The translations under genes were made by a program, and so were the position numbers. Positions 14,810-25,673 of a stretch of DNA of 35,607 bases are shown one piece after another (the stretch's first letter is position 1; every line of letters starts with the position of its first letter). This DNA is from Pseudomonas cyclaminis (GTDB lineage Bacteria; Pseudomonadota; Gammaproteobacteria; Pseudomonadales; Pseudomonadaceae): positions 1 through 35,607 of the forward strand of contig NZ_JADDUM010000031.1 of assembly GCF_015163715.1 (NCBI RefSeq). Direction: 5' to 3'. The notes under the pieces are model-generated. The model was not told the DNA's origin. It made no database searches and saw only the letters and a program-made list of their open reading frames with translations.

Positions 14810-16729
14810 TTGAACGATATGGCAAAGAATCTGATCCTGTGGTTGATCATCGCGGCTGTCCTGGTGACGGTGATGAACAACTTCTCCAGCCCTAACGAGC
14901 CGCAGACCCTCAACTACTCCGACTTCATCCAGCAAGTTAAGGATGGCAAGGTCGAGCGCGTAGCGGTTGATGGCTACGTGATCACCGGCAAACGCAACGA
15001 TGGCGACAGCTTCAAGACCATTCGTCCGGCAATCCAGGACAACGGTCTGATCGGCGACCTGGTGGACAACCACGTGGTGGTCGAAGGCAAGCAGCCTGAG
15101 CAGCAGAGCATCTGGACTCAGCTCCTGGTGGCAAGCTTCCCGATCCTTGTGATCATTGCCGTATTCATGTTCTTCATGCGCCAGATGCAAGGCGGCGGCG
15201 GAGGCAAGGGCGGGCCGATGAGCTTCGGCAAGAGCAAGGCGCGCCTGCTCTCCGAAGATCAGGTGAAAACCACCCTGGCTGACGTTGCTGGCTGCGATGA
15301 GGCCAAGGAAGAAGTCGGCGAACTGGTCGAGTTCTTGCGCGACCCAGGCAAGTTCCAGCGCCTCGGTGGTCGTATTCCTCGCGGCGTGCTGATGGTAGGT
15401 CCTCCGGGTACCGGTAAGACCTTGCTGGCGAAGGCGATTGCAGGCGAAGCCAAGGTGCCGTTTTTCACCATTTCCGGTTCTGACTTCGTTGAGATGTTTG
15501 TCGGCGTGGGTGCCAGTCGTGTCCGCGATATGTTCGAGCAGGCCAAGAAACACGCGCCGTGCATCATCTTCATCGATGAAATCGACGCTGTTGGTCGCCA
15601 TCGCGGTGCTGGCATGGGTGGTGGTCACGACGAGCGTGAGCAGACTCTCAACCAGTTGCTGGTCGAGATGGATGGTTTCGAGATGAATGACGGCATCATC
15701 GTCATCGCCGCAACCAACCGTCCAGACGTGCTTGACCCTGCGCTGCTGCGTCCGGGTCGTTTCGACCGTCAGGTTGTGGTCGGTTTACCGGACATCCGTG
15801 GTCGTGAACAGATTCTGAAAGTGCATATGCGCAAGGTGCCAATGGGGGATGACGTGGCTCCGGCCGTGATTGCCCGTGGTACTCCAGGCTTCTCCGGTGC
15901 CGACCTGGCCAACTTGGTGAACGAAGCTTCGTTGTTTGCGGCTCGTACCGGCAAGCGCATCGTTGAAATGAAAGAGTTCGAGCTGGCGAAAGACAAGATC
16001 ATGATGGGCGCCGAGCGCAAGTCCATGGTCATGTCCGAGAAAGAGAAGCAGAACACTGCTTATCATGAAGCCGGTCACGCGATTGTGGGGCGTGTTGTGC
16101 CTGAGCACGACCCGGTCTACAAGGTGTCGATCATTCCTCGTGGTCGTGCGCTGGGTGTCACCATGTTCCTGCCGGAAGAGGATCGTTACAGCCTCTCCAA
16201 GCGTGCGCTGATCAGCCAGATCTGCTCGCTTTACGGCGGCCGGATTGCAGAAGAGATGACGCTGGGCTTCGACGGCGTAACCACTGGCGCTTCCAACGAC
16301 ATCATGCGTGCAAGCCAGATTGCTCGGAACATGGTGACCAAGTGGGGATTGTCGGAAAAACTGGGCCCGTTGATGTATGCCGAGGAGGAGGGCGAAGTGT
16401 TCCTGGGGCGTGGTGGTGGCGGTCAAAGCGCCAGCTTCTCCGGTGAGACGGCCAAGCTGATCGACTCCGAAGTGCGCAGCATCATTGATCAGTGCTACGG
16501 CACAGCCAAGCAGATTCTGACCGACAATCGCGACAAGCTGGATGCAATGGCTGACGCGCTGATGAAGTACGAGACCATTGATGCGGACCAGATCGACGAC
16601 ATCATGGCTGGTCGGGCGCCTCGTGAACCTCGCGATTGGGAAGGGGGTTCGGGTACTTCGGGCACGCCGCCCGTCGTTCAAAACGAGCGTCCTGAAACCC
16701 CGATCGGCGGTCCGGCAGCGGATCACTAA
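14810..16729 (+). CDS. ftsH: ATP-dependent zinc metalloprotease FtsH
   Basis: A 639-aa inner-membrane AAA+ protease that degrades misassembled membrane proteins and regulatory proteins. Transmembrane segments are near 6-23 and 105-123, with the periplasmic domain between them. The AAA module has Walker A GPPGTGKT (197-204) and Walker B IIFIDEID (252-259). The zinc site HEAGH is at 419-423. The tail is Gly-, Pro- and Thr-rich. I chose TTG 14810 ([11 protein letters not shown]), because AGAGGG lies about 7 bases upstream; ATG 14819 would be about 16 bases from it. The 191 bp before it contain no recognised feature. Confidence 0.97.
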   Translation: MNDMAKNLILWLIIAAVLVTVMNNFSSPNEPQTLNYSDFIQQVKDGKVERVAVDGYVITGKRNDGDSFKTIRPAIQDNGLIGDLVDNHVVVEGKQPEQQSIWTQLLVASFPILVIIAVFMFFMRQMQGGGGGKGGPMSFGKSKARLLSEDQVKTTLADVAGCDEAKEEVGELVEFLRDPGKFQRLGGRIPRGVLMVGPPGTGKTLLAKAIAGEAKVPFFTISGSDFVEMFVGVGASRVRDMFEQAKKHAPCIIFIDEIDAVGRHRGAGMGGGHDEREQTLNQLLVEMDGFEMNDGIIVIAATNRPDVLDPALLRPGRFDRQVVVGLPDIRGREQILKVHMRKVPMGDDVAPAVIARGTPGFSGADLANLVNEASLFAARTGKRIVEMKEFELAKDKIMMGAERKSMVMSEKEKQNTAYHEAGHAIVGRVVPEHDPVYKVSIIPRGRALGVTMFLPEEDRYSLSKRALISQICSLYGGRIAEEMTLGFDGVTTGASNDIMRASQIARNMVTKWGLSEKLGPLMYAEEEGEVFLGRGGGGQSASFSGETAKLIDSEVRSIIDQCYGTAKQILTDNRDKLDAMADALMKYETIDADQIDDIMAGRAPREPRDWEGGSGTSGTPPVVQNERPETPIGGPAADH

Positions 16730-16737
16730 GGTTTGAA

Positions 16738-17589
16738 ATGACTTTTGGTACGTCCTCCACCCGGTTGCCTTGCGGCAACCGGGTTCTTGATTTAGCCCGT
16801 GCGCATGTCATGGGTATTCTTAATGTAACCCCCGATTCCTTTTCCGATGGTGGCCGCTTCAGCCAGGTTGATGCAGCCTTGCGTCATGCCGAGTCAATGG
16901 TGGCTGCCGGCGCGACGCTGATTGATGTCGGTGGCGAGTCGACCCGGCCGGGTGCCCGTGTTGTTTCTCCGCTGGAGGAGCTGGAACGTGTGGCGCCGAT
17001 TGTCGAGCGCATTGCCCGTGAGCTGGATGTAATTATTTCGGTCGACACGTCAACGCCGGCCGTGATGCGCGAGACAGCTCGGCTGGGGGCCGGATTGATC
17101 AATGATGTGCGGTCTTTGCGGCGCGACGGCGCTCTGGATGCGGCCGCGGCTACCGGTCTGCCCGTGTGCCTGATGCATATGTTGGGTGAGCCCGGCAATA
17201 TGCAGGACAGCCCGCACTACGATGATCTGGTCGGCGAGGTAAGTGGTTTTCTCTCCGAGCGTGTTGCCCAGTGCGCCGCGGTAGGCATTGCGCCGGAAAA
17301 GATAATTCTTGATCCTGGTTTTGGTTTTGCCAAGACCCTGCAACACAATTTAAGTCTGTTCAAGCACATGGAGTCCCTGCATGCCCTTGGTCGCCCCTTA
17401 CTGGTAGGCGTTTCACGCAAGAGCATGATCGGGCTGGCGTTGAATCGGCCTGTGGGTGAACGATTATACGGTGGCCTTGCGCTGGCGGCGCTGGCCGTGA
17501 CCAAGGGTGCGCGCATCTTGCGTGTGCATGACGTCGCAGAAACCGTTGATGTGGTGCGCATGATTGCCGCTGTAGAATCAGCCGAATAA
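16738..17589 (+). CDS. folP: Dihydropteroate synthase FolP
   Basis: A 283-aa folate-pathway enzyme that joins p-aminobenzoate to the pterin pyrophosphate. The first pterin-binding motif [19 protein letters not shown] begins near residue 23, and [11 protein letters not shown] follows. A later loop, [15 protein letters not shown], and GVSRKSMIG also match the family. It lies 8 nt after ftsH and 16 nt before glmM, in the widely conserved ftsH-folP-glmM order. Codons 8-16 form a long hairpin, listed separately. Confidence 0.97.
   Translation: MTFGTSSTRLPCGNRVLDLARAHVMGILNVTPDSFSDGGRFSQVDAALRHAESMVAAGATLIDVGGESTRPGARVVSPLEELERVAPIVERIARELDVIISVDTSTPAVMRETARLGAGLINDVRSLRRDGALDAAAATGLPVCLMHMLGEPGNMQDSPHYDDLVGEVSGFLSERVAQCAAVGIAPEKIILDPGFGFAKTLQHNLSLFKHMESLHALGRPLLVGVSRKSMIGLALNRPVGERLYGGLALAALAVTKGARILRVHDVAETVDVVRMIAAVESAE
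16759..16793 (+). promoter_or_regulatory. Terminator-like hairpin inside the folP 5' coding region
   Basis: ACCCGGTTGCC (16759-16769), loop TTGC, GGCAACCGGGT (16774-16784): a perfect 11-bp stem, followed by the moderately T-rich TCTTGATTT. It encodes the residues TRLPCGNRV. It could lower read-through from ftsH into folP-glmM or limit translation. Confidence 0.5.
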
Positions 17590-17605
17590 GAATGATGGAG
17601 CACTT

Positions 17606-18943
17606 ATGACTAAAAAATACTTTGGCACCGACGGTATCCGTGGTCGGGTCGGCGAATTTCCTATTACTCCTGATTTTATGCTCAAGCTGGGTTGGGCGGC
17701 GGGTATGGCCTTCCGCAGCATGGGCGCTTGCCGGATCCTGGTGGGCAAGGACACACGAATCTCGGGGTACATGTTCGAGTCTGCGCTTGAGGCAGGTTTG
17801 TCCGCCGCGGGGGCTGACGTGATGTTGCTAGGCCCTATGCCGACCCCTGCGATTGCATACCTGACGCGTACCTTCCACGCTGAAGCCGGTATTGTGATCA
17901 GCGCCTCGCACAACCCTCATGATGACAACGGCATCAAGTTTTTCTCGGGGCAGGGCACCAAGTTGCCGGACGAGATTGAGCTGATGATTGAAGAACTGTT
18001 GGACGCGCCGATGACGGTGGTCGAATCCAGTAAGTTGGGCAAGGTTTCGCGGATCAACGACGCGTCGGGCCGTTATATAGAGTTCTGCAAGAGCAGCGTG
18101 CCAACCAGCACCAACTTTGCAGGCCTGAAGATTGTGGTCGATTGCGCCCATGGTGCGACCTACAAAGTCGCCCCAAGCGTGTTCAAGGAATTGGGCGCAG
18201 ATGTCACAGTCCTCTCGGCCCAGCCCAATGGATTGAACATCAACGAAAACTGCGGCTCCACCCATATGGAGCAGTTGCAGGCCGCTGTCCTGGCTGAGCA
18301 TGCCGACCTCGGGATTGCCTTTGACGGCGATGGCGACCGCGTGCTGATGGTTGATCACACCGGGGCCGTGGTGGATGGCGATGACCTGTTGTTCATCATT
18401 GCCCGTGACCTGCATGAGCGTAACAAGCTGCAAGGTGGTGTCGTCGGTACGTTGATGAGCAACCTGGGGCTTGAGCTCGCATTGGCGGACTTGGGTATTC
18501 CTTTTGTTCGTGCCAACGTGGGTGACCGTTATGTGATCGCCGAGCTGCTGGAGCGCAATTGGCAGGTAGGCGGTGAAAACTCTGGGCACGTCGTATGCTT
18601 CCAGCACACCACCACGGGCGATGCGATTATCGCTGCTTTGCAGGTGTTGCTGGCTTTGCGTCGTCGTGAAGAGAGCTTGGCGCAGGCGCGTCAGGCTTTA
18701 CGCAAATGCCCGCAAGTATTGCTTAACGTGCGTTTCTCGGGCGGCGAAAACCCGATCGAGCACCCTGCTGTCAAAGAGGCTTGCGAGCGCGTGACGCTGG
18801 CAATGGCTGGGCGTGGGCGGGTACTGCTGCGCAAGTCCGGCACAGAGCCTTTGGTGCGCGTTATGGTCGAAGGTGACGACGAAATACAGGTTCGCGGCCA
18901 CGCCGAAGACCTGGCAAAACTGGTAACTGAAGTTTGCGCCTGA
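17606..18943 (+). CDS. glmM: Phosphoglucosamine mutase GlmM
   Basis: A 445-aa enzyme that converts glucosamine-6-phosphate to glucosamine-1-phosphate for UDP-GlcNAc, peptidoglycan and LPS synthesis. The active-site loop [12 protein letters not shown] has the phosphorylated serine at 101. The metal loop reads [13 protein letters not shown], the sugar-binding loop GGENSGHV, and the phosphate-binding loop [15 protein letters not shown]. The start ATG has a GGAG Shine-Dalgarno. All family motifs are intact. Confidence 0.98.
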   Translation: MTKKYFGTDGIRGRVGEFPITPDFMLKLGWAAGMAFRSMGACRILVGKDTRISGYMFESALEAGLSAAGADVMLLGPMPTPAIAYLTRTFHAEAGIVISASHNPHDDNGIKFFSGQGTKLPDEIELMIEELLDAPMTVVESSKLGKVSRINDASGRYIEFCKSSVPTSTNFAGLKIVVDCAHGATYKVAPSVFKELGADVTVLSAQPNGLNINENCGSTHMEQLQAAVLAEHADLGIAFDGDGDRVLMVDHTGAVVDGDDLLFIIARDLHERNKLQGGVVGTLMSNLGLELALADLGIPFVRANVGDRYVIAELLERNWQVGGENSGHVVCFQHTTTGDAIIAALQVLLALRRREESLAQARQALRKCPQVLLNVRFSGGENPIEHPAVKEACERVTLAMAGRGRVLLRKSGTEPLVRVMVEGDDEIQVRGHAEDLAKLVTEVCA

Positions 18944-19009
18944 ATTCGGCTTGCCAGTAATGATGTGGTTGGGTAACATCTGCGCCCACTTTGACCGACG
19001 AGGTACAGC

Positions 19010-19765
19010 ATGCGTCGCACTATGGTAGCTGGTAACTGGAAGATGCACGGTACCCGCGCCAGTGTCGCTGAGCTGATCAACGGCCTTCGTCACTTGGCCT
19101 TGCCTAGCGGTGTTGATGTCGCGGTCTTCCCACCTTGCTTGCATATCACCCAAGTGGTTGATGGCTTGAAAGGTAAGTCGATTCAGGTCGGCGCGCAGAA
19201 TTCTGCGGTGGAGGCCATGCAAGGTGCGTTGACCGGTGAGATTGCACCGAGTCAGCTGGTCGATGCGGGTTGTTCCTATGTGCTTGTTGGGCACTCCGAG
19301 CGCCGTCAGATGATGGGCGAGCGTGATGGGACACTCAATCGCAAGTTCGCAGCGGCACAGGCTTGTGGCTTGATTCCAGTGTTGTGCATAGGGGAAACCC
19401 TTGAGCAGCGCGAATCAGGCAAGACTCTTGAAGTTGTCTCGCGTCAGCTGGGCAGCATCATCGAGGAGCTGGGTGTTGGTGCGTTTGCAAAGGCGGTAAT
19501 TGCTTACGAGCCGGTCTGGGCCATTGGTACCGGGCTGACTGCTACACCGCAACAGGCGCAGGATGTGCACGCAGCCATCCGCGCGCAGTTGGCGGCAGAG
19601 AATTCTGAAATCGCACAAGGTGTGCGGCTTCTATACGGCGGCAGCGTGAAGGCGGCCAATGCGGTCGAACTGTTCGGCATGCCGGATATCGATGGGGGGC
19701 TCATTGGTGGAGCCTCCCTGAATGCAGATGAGTTCGGTGCGATTTGTCGCGCCGCGGGAAACTGA
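19010..19765 (+). CDS. tpiA: Triosephosphate isomerase TpiA
   Basis: A 251-aa glycolytic TIM-barrel enzyme. The substrate Lys11 lies in AGNWKMHG, the electrophile His95 in VLVGHSERR and the catalytic base Glu167 in [11 protein letters not shown]. The phosphate-gripping [10 protein letters not shown] loop is present. The start ATG at 19010 follows GACGAGGTACAGC. It lies 66 nt after glmM; secG follows 4 nt after its stop. Confidence 0.98.
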   Translation: MRRTMVAGNWKMHGTRASVAELINGLRHLALPSGVDVAVFPPCLHITQVVDGLKGKSIQVGAQNSAVEAMQGALTGEIAPSQLVDAGCSYVLVGHSERRQMMGERDGTLNRKFAAAQACGLIPVLCIGETLEQRESGKTLEVVSRQLGSIIEELGVGAFAKAVIAYEPVWAIGTGLTATPQQAQDVHAAIRAQLAAENSEIAQGVRLLYGGSVKAANAVELFGMPDIDGGLIGGASLNADEFGAICRAAGN

Positions 19766-19769
19766 AAAA

Positions 19770-20153
19770 ATGCTGGAAACAGTCGTAGTCGTTTTTCATC
19801 TGTTGGCTGCCCTGGGCGTAGTTGCCCTGGTTTTGTTGCAACAGGGTAAAGGTGCGGATGCTGGTGCGTCTTTCGGTGCAGGTGCTTCAAATACTGTGTT
19901 CGGAAGCCAAGGTTCCTCTACCTTTCTTAGTAAGTTTACTGCTATACTTGCCGCCGGTTTCTTCATAACCAGCTTAGGGTTAGGTTACTTTGCTAAAGAG
20001 AAAGCTCATGTGCTGACTCAAGTAGGTTTGCCAAACCCAGCGGTGTTGGAAGTTCCAAAAGCAAAACCGGCTTCTGATGATGTCCCGGTGCTTCAAGAGC
20101 AAAAGTCGGCTACTCCAGCGACTGACGTACCTCCAGCTCAAGAGCAGAAGTAA
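19770..20153 (+). CDS. secG: Protein translocase subunit SecG
   Basis: A 127-aa small subunit of the SecYEG inner-membrane channel. Two transmembrane segments lie at about residues 3-22 and 50-70, joined by the conserved loop [27 protein letters not shown]. The C-terminal tail is rich in Ala, Pro, Lys and Gln and is longer than in E. coli (110 aa). I took ATG 19770, which begins just before the first membrane segment. tRNA-Leu follows after 22 bp. Confidence 0.96.
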   Translation: MLETVVVVFHLLAALGVVALVLLQQGKGADAGASFGAGASNTVFGSQGSSTFLSKFTAILAAGFFITSLGLGYFAKEKAHVLTQVGLPNPAVLEVPKAKPASDDVPVLQEQKSATPATDVPPAQEQK

Positions 20154-20175
20154 GAAGGGTTGTAAACGCTGTATT

Positions 20176-20261
20176 GCCGAGGTGGTGGAATTGGTAGACA
20201 CGCAACCTTGAGGTGGTTGTGCCCATAGGGTGTAGGGGTTCGAGTCCCCTTCTCGGTACCA
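20176..20261 (+). tRNA. leuU: tRNA-Leu (anticodon GAG)
   Basis: An 86-nt type II tRNA with a long variable arm and encoded CCA. The acceptor stem GCCGAGG pairs with TCTCGGT (two G-U pairs). The anticodon stem is CAACC/GGTTG with loop TTGAGGT, so the anticodon is GAG at 20210-20212, reading CTC and CTT. The T-loop GGTTCGAGTCC is present. Closely resembles E. coli leuU, which also follows secG. Confidence 0.96.
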
Positions 20262-20272
20262 ATTATCAGGAG

Positions 20273-20296
20273 AGCCCGCTGTTGCGGGCTTTCTTG
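20273..20296 (+). terminator. Hairpin terminator after tRNA-Leu
   Basis: AGCCCGC-TGTT-GCGGGCT (7-bp stem) followed by TTCTTG. The T-run is short, so read-through into the initiator tRNA is plausible. Confidence 0.7.
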
Positions 20297-20357
20297 TAGG
20301 TGGAAGGTTACATTGACCCTGTAAGGGATCGGTCGTATACTTCCGCCCCAGCTTTGT

Positions 20358-20434
<77 letters not shown>

Positions 20435-20444
20435 GTTTTAGCGG

Positions 20445-20466
20445 AGCCCCTTTTAAGGGGCTTTTT
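20445..20466 (+). terminator. Terminator after tRNA-fMet
   Basis: AGCCCC-TTTTAA-GGGGCT (stem can extend to 7-8 bp through T-A pairs) followed by four T. Confidence 0.75.
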
Positions 20467-20483
20467 GTTAGCTGGACACTTTC

Positions 20484-20535
20484 AACGCCGCTATTCGACG
20501 GCGTTTCAAGGATGGGCGTTTCGCCCATTTTTTTA
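20484..20535 (+). promoter_or_regulatory. rimP-nusA leader: two tandem hairpins, the second a terminator
   Basis: Hairpin A is AACGCCG / CGGCGTT (20484-20490 with 20499-20505). Hairpin B is ATGGGCG-TTT-CGCCCAT (20512-20528) followed by a run of seven T. Hairpin B ends 40 nt before the rimP start and looks like an intrinsic terminator in the operon leader. In E. coli the nusA operon is known to be autoregulated by NusA-dependent termination; the parallel here is inference. Confidence 0.65.
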
Positions 20536-20574
20536 TTTTGCACAGCATGCACATACATGCACGAGGGGGTTCAG

Positions 20575-21033
20575 GTGTCGAGCAAGCTAGAAGAGTTGCA
20601 GGCCTTGCTGGCCCCGGTGGTCGTGGCCCTAGGCTATGAATGCTGGGGTATTGAGTTTTCGGCTCAAGGTCGCCACTCAATGTTGCGCGTTTATATCGAT
20701 AAAGAGGGCGGTGTGCTGGTGGACGATTGTGCCATTGTCAGCCGTCAGATCAGCGGTGTCCTGGATGTTGAAGATCCAATTTCCGTTGAATATACCCTCG
20801 AAGTTTCCTCGCCAGGCATGGAACGCCCACTGTTCACTATTGAGCAGTTTGCAAAATTTGCCGGTGAACAAGTGAAGATCAAGCTGCGATCTCCTTTTGA
20901 AGGGCGACGCAACTTTCAGGGCCTTCTGCGCGGTGTAGAAGAACAGGATGTCGTGGTGCAGGTAGAAGACCATGAGTTCCTGTTGCCGATCGATATGATC
21001 GACAAGGCCAACATTATTCCCAGTTTTGACTGA
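20575..21033 (+). CDS. rimP: Ribosome maturation factor RimP
   Basis: A 152-aa factor needed for 30S subunit assembly. Family motifs include [25 protein letters not shown] and [15 protein letters not shown]. The start is GTG 20575 ([16 protein letters not shown]), with GAGGGGG 6 bases upstream. An in-frame ATG at 20557 (MHEGVQV...) would add six residues and places this Shine-Dalgarno inside the coding region. First protein gene of the rimP-nusA-infB-rbfA-truB group. Confidence 0.93.
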   Translation: MSSKLEELQALLAPVVVALGYECWGIEFSAQGRHSMLRVYIDKEGGVLVDDCAIVSRQISGVLDVEDPISVEYTLEVSSPGMERPLFTIEQFAKFAGEQVKIKLRSPFEGRRNFQGLLRGVEEQDVVVQVEDHEFLLPIDMIDKANIIPSFD

Positions 21034-21080
21034 GACGCGGATCCCGCGGATCCAATGGCTTGCGAAAGGCGAGGCGTACG

Positions 21081-22562
21081 ATGAGCAAAGAAGTACTGCT
21101 GGTTGTTGAGTCGGTATCCAATGAAAAGGGCGTACCGGCAAACGTGATTTTTGAAGCGCTGGAGCTGGCCCTGGCCACTGCTACCAAGAAGCGTTTTGAA
21201 GACGAAGTTGATCTGCGTGTGGAAATCAATCGCCACACCGGTGCCTATGAGACTTTCCGTCGCTGGACGGTCGTCGAAGAAGCCGATCTTGATGATCCGG
21301 CCATCGAAACCTGGCCAAGCAAGGTTGCCGAAACGCACCCGGGCGCCCAGGTCGGTGATGTCGTCGAAGAAAAGATCGAATCCATCGAGTTCGGCCGTAT
21401 TGCTGCACAGACCGCCAAACAGGTGATCGTGCAGAAGGTTCGCGAAGCCGAGCGCGCTCAAGTTGTCGACGCTTATCGCGAGCGCCTGGGTGAAATCATC
21501 TCCGGCACCGTGAAAAAAGTTACCCGCGACAATGTGATTGTCGACTTGGGCAACAACGCTGAAGCGTTGCTGGCCCGCGAAGACATCATCTCTCGCGAAA
21601 CTTTCCGTGTTGGTGTGCGCCTGCGTGCACTGCTCAAGGAAATCCGCACCGAGAACCGCGGCCCTCAGTTGATCCTGTCGCGTACCGCGCCGGAAATGCT
21701 GATCGAGCTGTTCCGTATCGAAGTGCCGGAAATCGCCGAAGGCCTGATCGAAGTCATGGCTGCGTCCCGCGACCCGGGTTCGCGCGCCAAGATCGCGGTC
21801 CGTTCCAAGGACAAACGCATCGACCCGCAGGGCGCTTGCATTGGTATGCGCGGTTCGCGCGTCCAGGCAGTGTCGGGCGAATTGGGCGGTGAGCGTGTGG
21901 ATATCGTCCTGTGGGACGATAACCCGGCGCAGTTCGTGATCAACGCCATGTCGCCGGCTGAAGTGGCGGCAATTATCGTTGACGAAGATGCCCATGCAAT
22001 GGACATCGCCGTTGGCGCAGACAATCTGGCTCAGGCCATTGGTCGTGGTGGTCAGAACGTGCGTCTGGCCAGCCAACTGACCGGTTGGACCCTGAACGTG
22101 ATGACCGAATCGGACATCCAGGCTAAGCAGCAAGCTGAAACCGGTGACATCCTGCGCAACTTCATCGACGAGTTGGAAGTCGACGAAGACCTGGCACAGG
22201 TGCTGGTAGATGAAGGCTTCACCAGCCTGGAAGAGATTGCCTACGTACCGTTGGAAGAAATGCTCAACATCGACGGCTTTGACGAAGACACCGTCAACGA
22301 GCTTCGCGCTCGGGCCAAGGATCGTTTGTTGACTAAAGCCATCGCTACTGAGGAAAAGCTGGCAGACGCCCATCCGGCCGAAGACCTGCTCTCGCTTGAG
22401 GGTATGGACAAGGATTTGGCGATGGAACTGGCGGTGCGCGGCGTAATTACCCGCGAAGACCTGGCCGAGCAGTCTATTGACGACCTGCTCGACATCGACG
22501 GCATTGACGATGATCGTGCCGGCAAGTTGATCATGGCCGCCCGAGCCCATTGGTTCGAGTAA
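21081..22562 (+). CDS. nusA: Transcription termination/antitermination factor NusA
   Basis: A 493-aa RNA polymerase-binding factor for pausing, termination and antitermination. It contains the N-terminal polymerase-binding domain (about 1-125), an S1 domain (about 135-200, with [17 protein letters not shown]), two KH domains ([17 protein letters not shown] and [16 protein letters not shown]) and two C-terminal acidic repeats (about 350-490). These match the proteobacterial form of the protein. ATG 21081 gives [17 protein letters not shown]; in-frame codons upstream are weaker. infB follows after 27 nt. Confidence 0.98.
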   Translation: MSKEVLLVVESVSNEKGVPANVIFEALELALATATKKRFEDEVDLRVEINRHTGAYETFRRWTVVEEADLDDPAIETWPSKVAETHPGAQVGDVVEEKIESIEFGRIAAQTAKQVIVQKVREAERAQVVDAYRERLGEIISGTVKKVTRDNVIVDLGNNAEALLAREDIISRETFRVGVRLRALLKEIRTENRGPQLILSRTAPEMLIELFRIEVPEIAEGLIEVMAASRDPGSRAKIAVRSKDKRIDPQGACIGMRGSRVQAVSGELGGERVDIVLWDDNPAQFVINAMSPAEVAAIIVDEDAHAMDIAVGADNLAQAIGRGGQNVRLASQLTGWTLNVMTESDIQAKQQAETGDILRNFIDELEVDEDLAQVLVDEGFTSLEEIAYVPLEEMLNIDGFDEDTVNELRARAKDRLLTKAIATEEKLADAHPAEDLLSLEGMDKDLAMELAVRGVITREDLAEQSIDDLLDIDGIDDDRAGKLIMAARAHWFE

Positions 22563-22589
22563 TTAGGCGCGGCCTGAGGAGAGAAGTGC

Positions 22590-25115
22590 ATGACGCAAGT
22601 CACGGTGAAACAACTGGCCGATGAGGTCAAAACACCGGTAGAGCGCCTGTTGCAGCAGATGCGTGAGGCAGGTCTGCCGCACACCGCCGCCGATGAAGGT
22701 GTGAGCGATAGTGAGAAGCAGTCTTTGCTGACTCACTTGAAGAGCAGCCACAAGGCGAAAGTGGAAGAACCGCGCAAGATTACATTGCAGCGCAAAACTA
22801 CCAGCACCCTGCGTGTTGCTGGTAGCAAGAGCATCAGCGTTGAAGTACGCAAGAAAAAAGTCTTCGTACAGCGCAGCCCGGAAGAAATCGAAGCCGAGCG
22901 CAAACGCGAACTGGATGAACGTCGCGCAGTAGAAAATGCTGCTCGTCAGAAGGCTGAAGAAGAATCCAAGCGTCGCGCCGAAGAAGAAGCGCGCCGTCAG
23001 CCTGCTGCTGCGCAAACTGCTTCGACTGATGCGGTCGCCGCGCCTGGCGCTCCTGCAGAAGCTGTGCGTGAGGCCGCTCCGGTTGCCGCTGCACCAGCAC
23101 CTGCTGCCGATGCCCGCAAGCGCGAGGAACCTCGTCGTCCGGACAAACCACGTGCCGACGATAACAATCGTCGCGGTGGTGGTGGTGATGGCGAGCGCAA
23201 AAACGCTCCGCATCGCGCTTCGGTCAAAGAGAAGGCGCCTGCGCCACGCGTTGCCCCACGTACTACCGACGAAGAAAGCGATGGCTTCCGTCGTGGTGGT
23301 CGCGGCAAGGCCAAGCTGAAGAAGCGCAACGCCCACGGTTTCCAGAGCCCAACCGGCCCTGTCGTGCGTGATGTGCAGATCGGCGAGACCATCACTGTTG
23401 GCGATCTCGCCAATCAGATGTCGGTCAAGGCTGCTGAAATCATCAAGTTCATGTTCAAACTGGGTACTCCAGCGACCATCAACCAGGTGCTTGATCAGGA
23501 AACTGCTCAGCTGGTAGCCGAAGAACTGGGCCACAAAGTGACCCTGGTCAGCGACACCGCCCTGGAAGATTCCCTGGCAGAGTCCCTGAAGTTTGAAGGT
23601 GAAACGTTCTCCCGTGCGCCAGTTGTGACCGTAATGGGCCACGTTGACCATGGTAAGACGTCGCTGCTCGACTATATCCGTCGTGCCAAGGTAGCTGCTG
23701 GCGAAGCCGGCGGTATCACCCAGCACATCGGTGCATACCACGTTGAAACCGAGCGCGGCATGGTCACCTTCCTCGACACCCCAGGTCACGCCGCGTTTAC
23801 CGCAATGCGTGCCCGTGGTGCCAAGGCGACTGACATCGTGATCCTGGTAGTTGCAGCGGACGACGGCGTGATGCCGCAGACCATTGAAGCTGTCCAGCAC
23901 GCCAAGGCCGCTGGTGTTCCACTGGTTGTTGCTGTGAACAAAATCGACAAGCCGGGCGCCGATCTTGATCGCATCCGTAGCGAACTGTCGGTTCACGGCG
24001 TGACGTCTGAAGAGTGGGGCGGTGATACGCCGTTCGTTTCGGTTTCGGCGAAAGTCGGTACTGGCGTGGACGAACTGCTCGAAGCGGTCCTGCTGCAAGC
24101 TGAAGTACTCGAACTGAAAGCTACCCCATCGGCCCCAGGTCGTGGCGTTGTGGTTGAATCGCGTCTCGACAAAGGTCGTGGCCCGGTTGCAACCGTTCTG
24201 GTTCAAGACGGTACCCTGCGCCAAGGCGACATGGTCCTGGTCGGTTCGAACTATGGCCGTGTACGTGCCATGCTCGACGAGAACGGCAAGCCAATCAAGG
24301 AAGCCGGTCCTTCCATCCCTGTCGAGATCCTCGGCCTGGACGGTACCCCGGACGCTGGCGACGAGATGAGCGTGCTGTCGGACGAGAAGAAAGCCCGCGA
24401 AGTGGCTCTGTTCCGTCAAGGCAAGTTCCGCGAAGTCAAACTGGCTCGCGCTCACGCCGGCAAGCTGGAAAACATCTTCGAGAACATGGGCCAGGCAGAG
24501 AAGAAGACGCTCAATATCGTCCTCAAATCTGACGTTCGTGGTTCCCTCGAAGCGTTGAACGGCGCCTTGAATGGCCTGGGTAACGACGAAGTGCAAGTGC
24601 GTGTTGTAGGTGGCGGTGTCGGTGGTATCACCGAATCCGACGCTAACTTGGCACTGGCTTCCAACGCTGTATTGTTCGGCTTCAACGTGCGTGCCGATGC
24701 TGGCGCACGGAAGATCGTCGAGCAGGAAGGCCTGGACATGCGTTACTACAACGTCATCTACGACATCATCGAAGACGTCAAGAAAGCCCTCACCGGCATG
24801 CTTGGCAGCGACGTTCGGGAAAATATCCTGGGTATCGCCGAGGTGCGTGATGTGTTCCGCTCGCCGAAATTCGGTGCGATCGCCGGTTGCATGGTTATCG
24901 AAGGTACTGTGTACCGTAACCGTCCGATCCGTGTATTGCGTGAAGACATCGTTATCTTCGAAGGCGAGCTGGAATCCCTGCGCCGCTTCAAGGATGACGC
25001 TTCCGAAGTACGTGCCGGCATGGAATGCGGTATCGGCGTCAAGAGCTACAACGACGTCAAGCCTGGCGACAAGATCGAAGTCTACGAGAAGGTTCAGGTT
25101 GCTCGCAGCCTCTAA
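22590..25115 (+). CDS. infB: Translation initiation factor IF-2
   Basis: An 841-aa GTPase that brings fMet-tRNA to the 30S subunit. The N-terminal IF2N domain (1-50) is followed by a charged Arg/Glu/Ala-rich linker (about 70-250) and a second IF2N-like region with [20 protein letters not shown]. The G domain has G1 GHVDHGKT (350-357), G3 DTPGH, G4 NKID and G5 SAK. Domains II-IV end at [14 protein letters not shown]. The initiator tRNA it binds is encoded about 2.2 kb upstream in the same block. Confidence 0.98.
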   Translation: MTQVTVKQLADEVKTPVERLLQQMREAGLPHTAADEGVSDSEKQSLLTHLKSSHKAKVEEPRKITLQRKTTSTLRVAGSKSISVEVRKKKVFVQRSPEEIEAERKRELDERRAVENAARQKAEEESKRRAEEEARRQPAAAQTASTDAVAAPGAPAEAVREAAPVAAAPAPAADARKREEPRRPDKPRADDNNRRGGGGDGERKNAPHRASVKEKAPAPRVAPRTTDEESDGFRRGGRGKAKLKKRNAHGFQSPTGPVVRDVQIGETITVGDLANQMSVKAAEIIKFMFKLGTPATINQVLDQETAQLVAEELGHKVTLVSDTALEDSLAESLKFEGETFSRAPVVTVMGHVDHGKTSLLDYIRRAKVAAGEAGGITQHIGAYHVETERGMVTFLDTPGHAAFTAMRARGAKATDIVILVVAADDGVMPQTIEAVQHAKAAGVPLVVAVNKIDKPGADLDRIRSELSVHGVTSEEWGGDTPFVSVSAKVGTGVDELLEAVLLQAEVLELKATPSAPGRGVVVESRLDKGRGPVATVLVQDGTLRQGDMVLVGSNYGRVRAMLDENGKPIKEAGPSIPVEILGLDGTPDAGDEMSVLSDEKKAREVALFRQGKFREVKLARAHAGKLENIFENMGQAEKKTLNIVLKSDVRGSLEALNGALNGLGNDEVQVRVVGGGVGGITESDANLALASNAVLFGFNVRADAGARKIVEQEGLDMRYYNVIYDIIEDVKKALTGMLGSDVRENILGIAEVRDVFRSPKFGAIAGCMVIEGTVYRNRPIRVLREDIVIFEGELESLRRFKDDASEVRAGMECGIGVKSYNDVKPGDKIEVYEKVQVARSL

Positions 25116-25186
25116 CTCGCGCACTTCCGGAGCCACGTCGCGTGTGGGCATGCAAATGCCCCGCGCAGCGTACGGACTCTAAACGC

Positions 25187-25220
25187 AACGCCCGGTCTGG
25201 CTTTTGTCAGGCCGGGCGTT
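25187..25220 (+). other. Stem-loop between infB and rbfA
   Basis: AACGCCCGG (25187-25195) pairs with CCGGGCGTT (25212-25220). Only a short T-run follows (GTTTGCC), so as a terminator it would be leaky. A second small hairpin, GGGCAT-GCAA-ATGCCC, is at 25146-25161. This 159-bp spacer is the longest gap between protein genes of the rimP-truB group. Confidence 0.6.
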
Positions 25221-25274
25221 TGCCGCTTTCAGACCCCACGGGTTTCACCGTGTGGCAGTAACAGGTAACAAGAC

Positions 25275-25670
25275 ATGGCAAAAGAATACAGCCGTACCCA
25301 ACGTATCGGCGATCAGATGCAGCGCGAGCTGGCCCAACTGATCCGTCGCGAAGTCAAAGACCCGCGCGTTGGCCTGGTCACCATCACCGCCGTTGAAGTG
25401 AGCCGTGACGTGGGTCACGCGAAGATCTTCATCACCGTGATGGGGCAGGACAACAGCGAAGAAATCGCACAAAGCATCAAGGTGCTCAACTCGGCCGCCG
25501 GTTTCCTGCGCATGCAGTTGGCCCGCGAAATGAAGTTGCGCAGTGTTCCGCAGTTGCACTTCCACTACGACGAAAGCGTCGTGCGTGGCGCGCACCTGTC
25601 GGCGTTGATCGAGCGCGCCGTGGCTGAAGACAGCCAGCATCCGTCCACACCTGAAGACGCCAAGGAGTAA
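25275..25670 (+). CDS. rbfA: Ribosome-binding factor RbfA
   Basis: A 131-aa cold-adaptation factor for 16S rRNA 5' end maturation. It is a single KH-fold domain with [22 protein letters not shown] at the N-terminus and [24 protein letters not shown] further on. The Shine-Dalgarno is weak (CAGGTAACAAGAC). truB starts 3 nt after its stop, so the two are probably coupled. Confidence 0.97.
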   Translation: MAKEYSRTQRIGDQMQRELAQLIRREVKDPRVGLVTITAVEVSRDVGHAKIFITVMGQDNSEEIAQSIKVLNSAAGFLRMQLAREMKLRSVPQLHFHYDESVVRGAHLSALIERAVAEDSQHPSTPEDAKE

Positions 25671-25673
25671 GCG

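Noticed and set aside
21034..21080. Repeated GCGGATCC motif in the rimP-nusA gap
   Set aside because: Two short copies only, 9 bp apart, with nothing to suggest a binding site or element.
22563..25151. An 862-aa open frame on the - strand opposite infB
   Set aside because: Antisense to a complete IF-2 with all G motifs; composition is that of a reverse-complement shadow.
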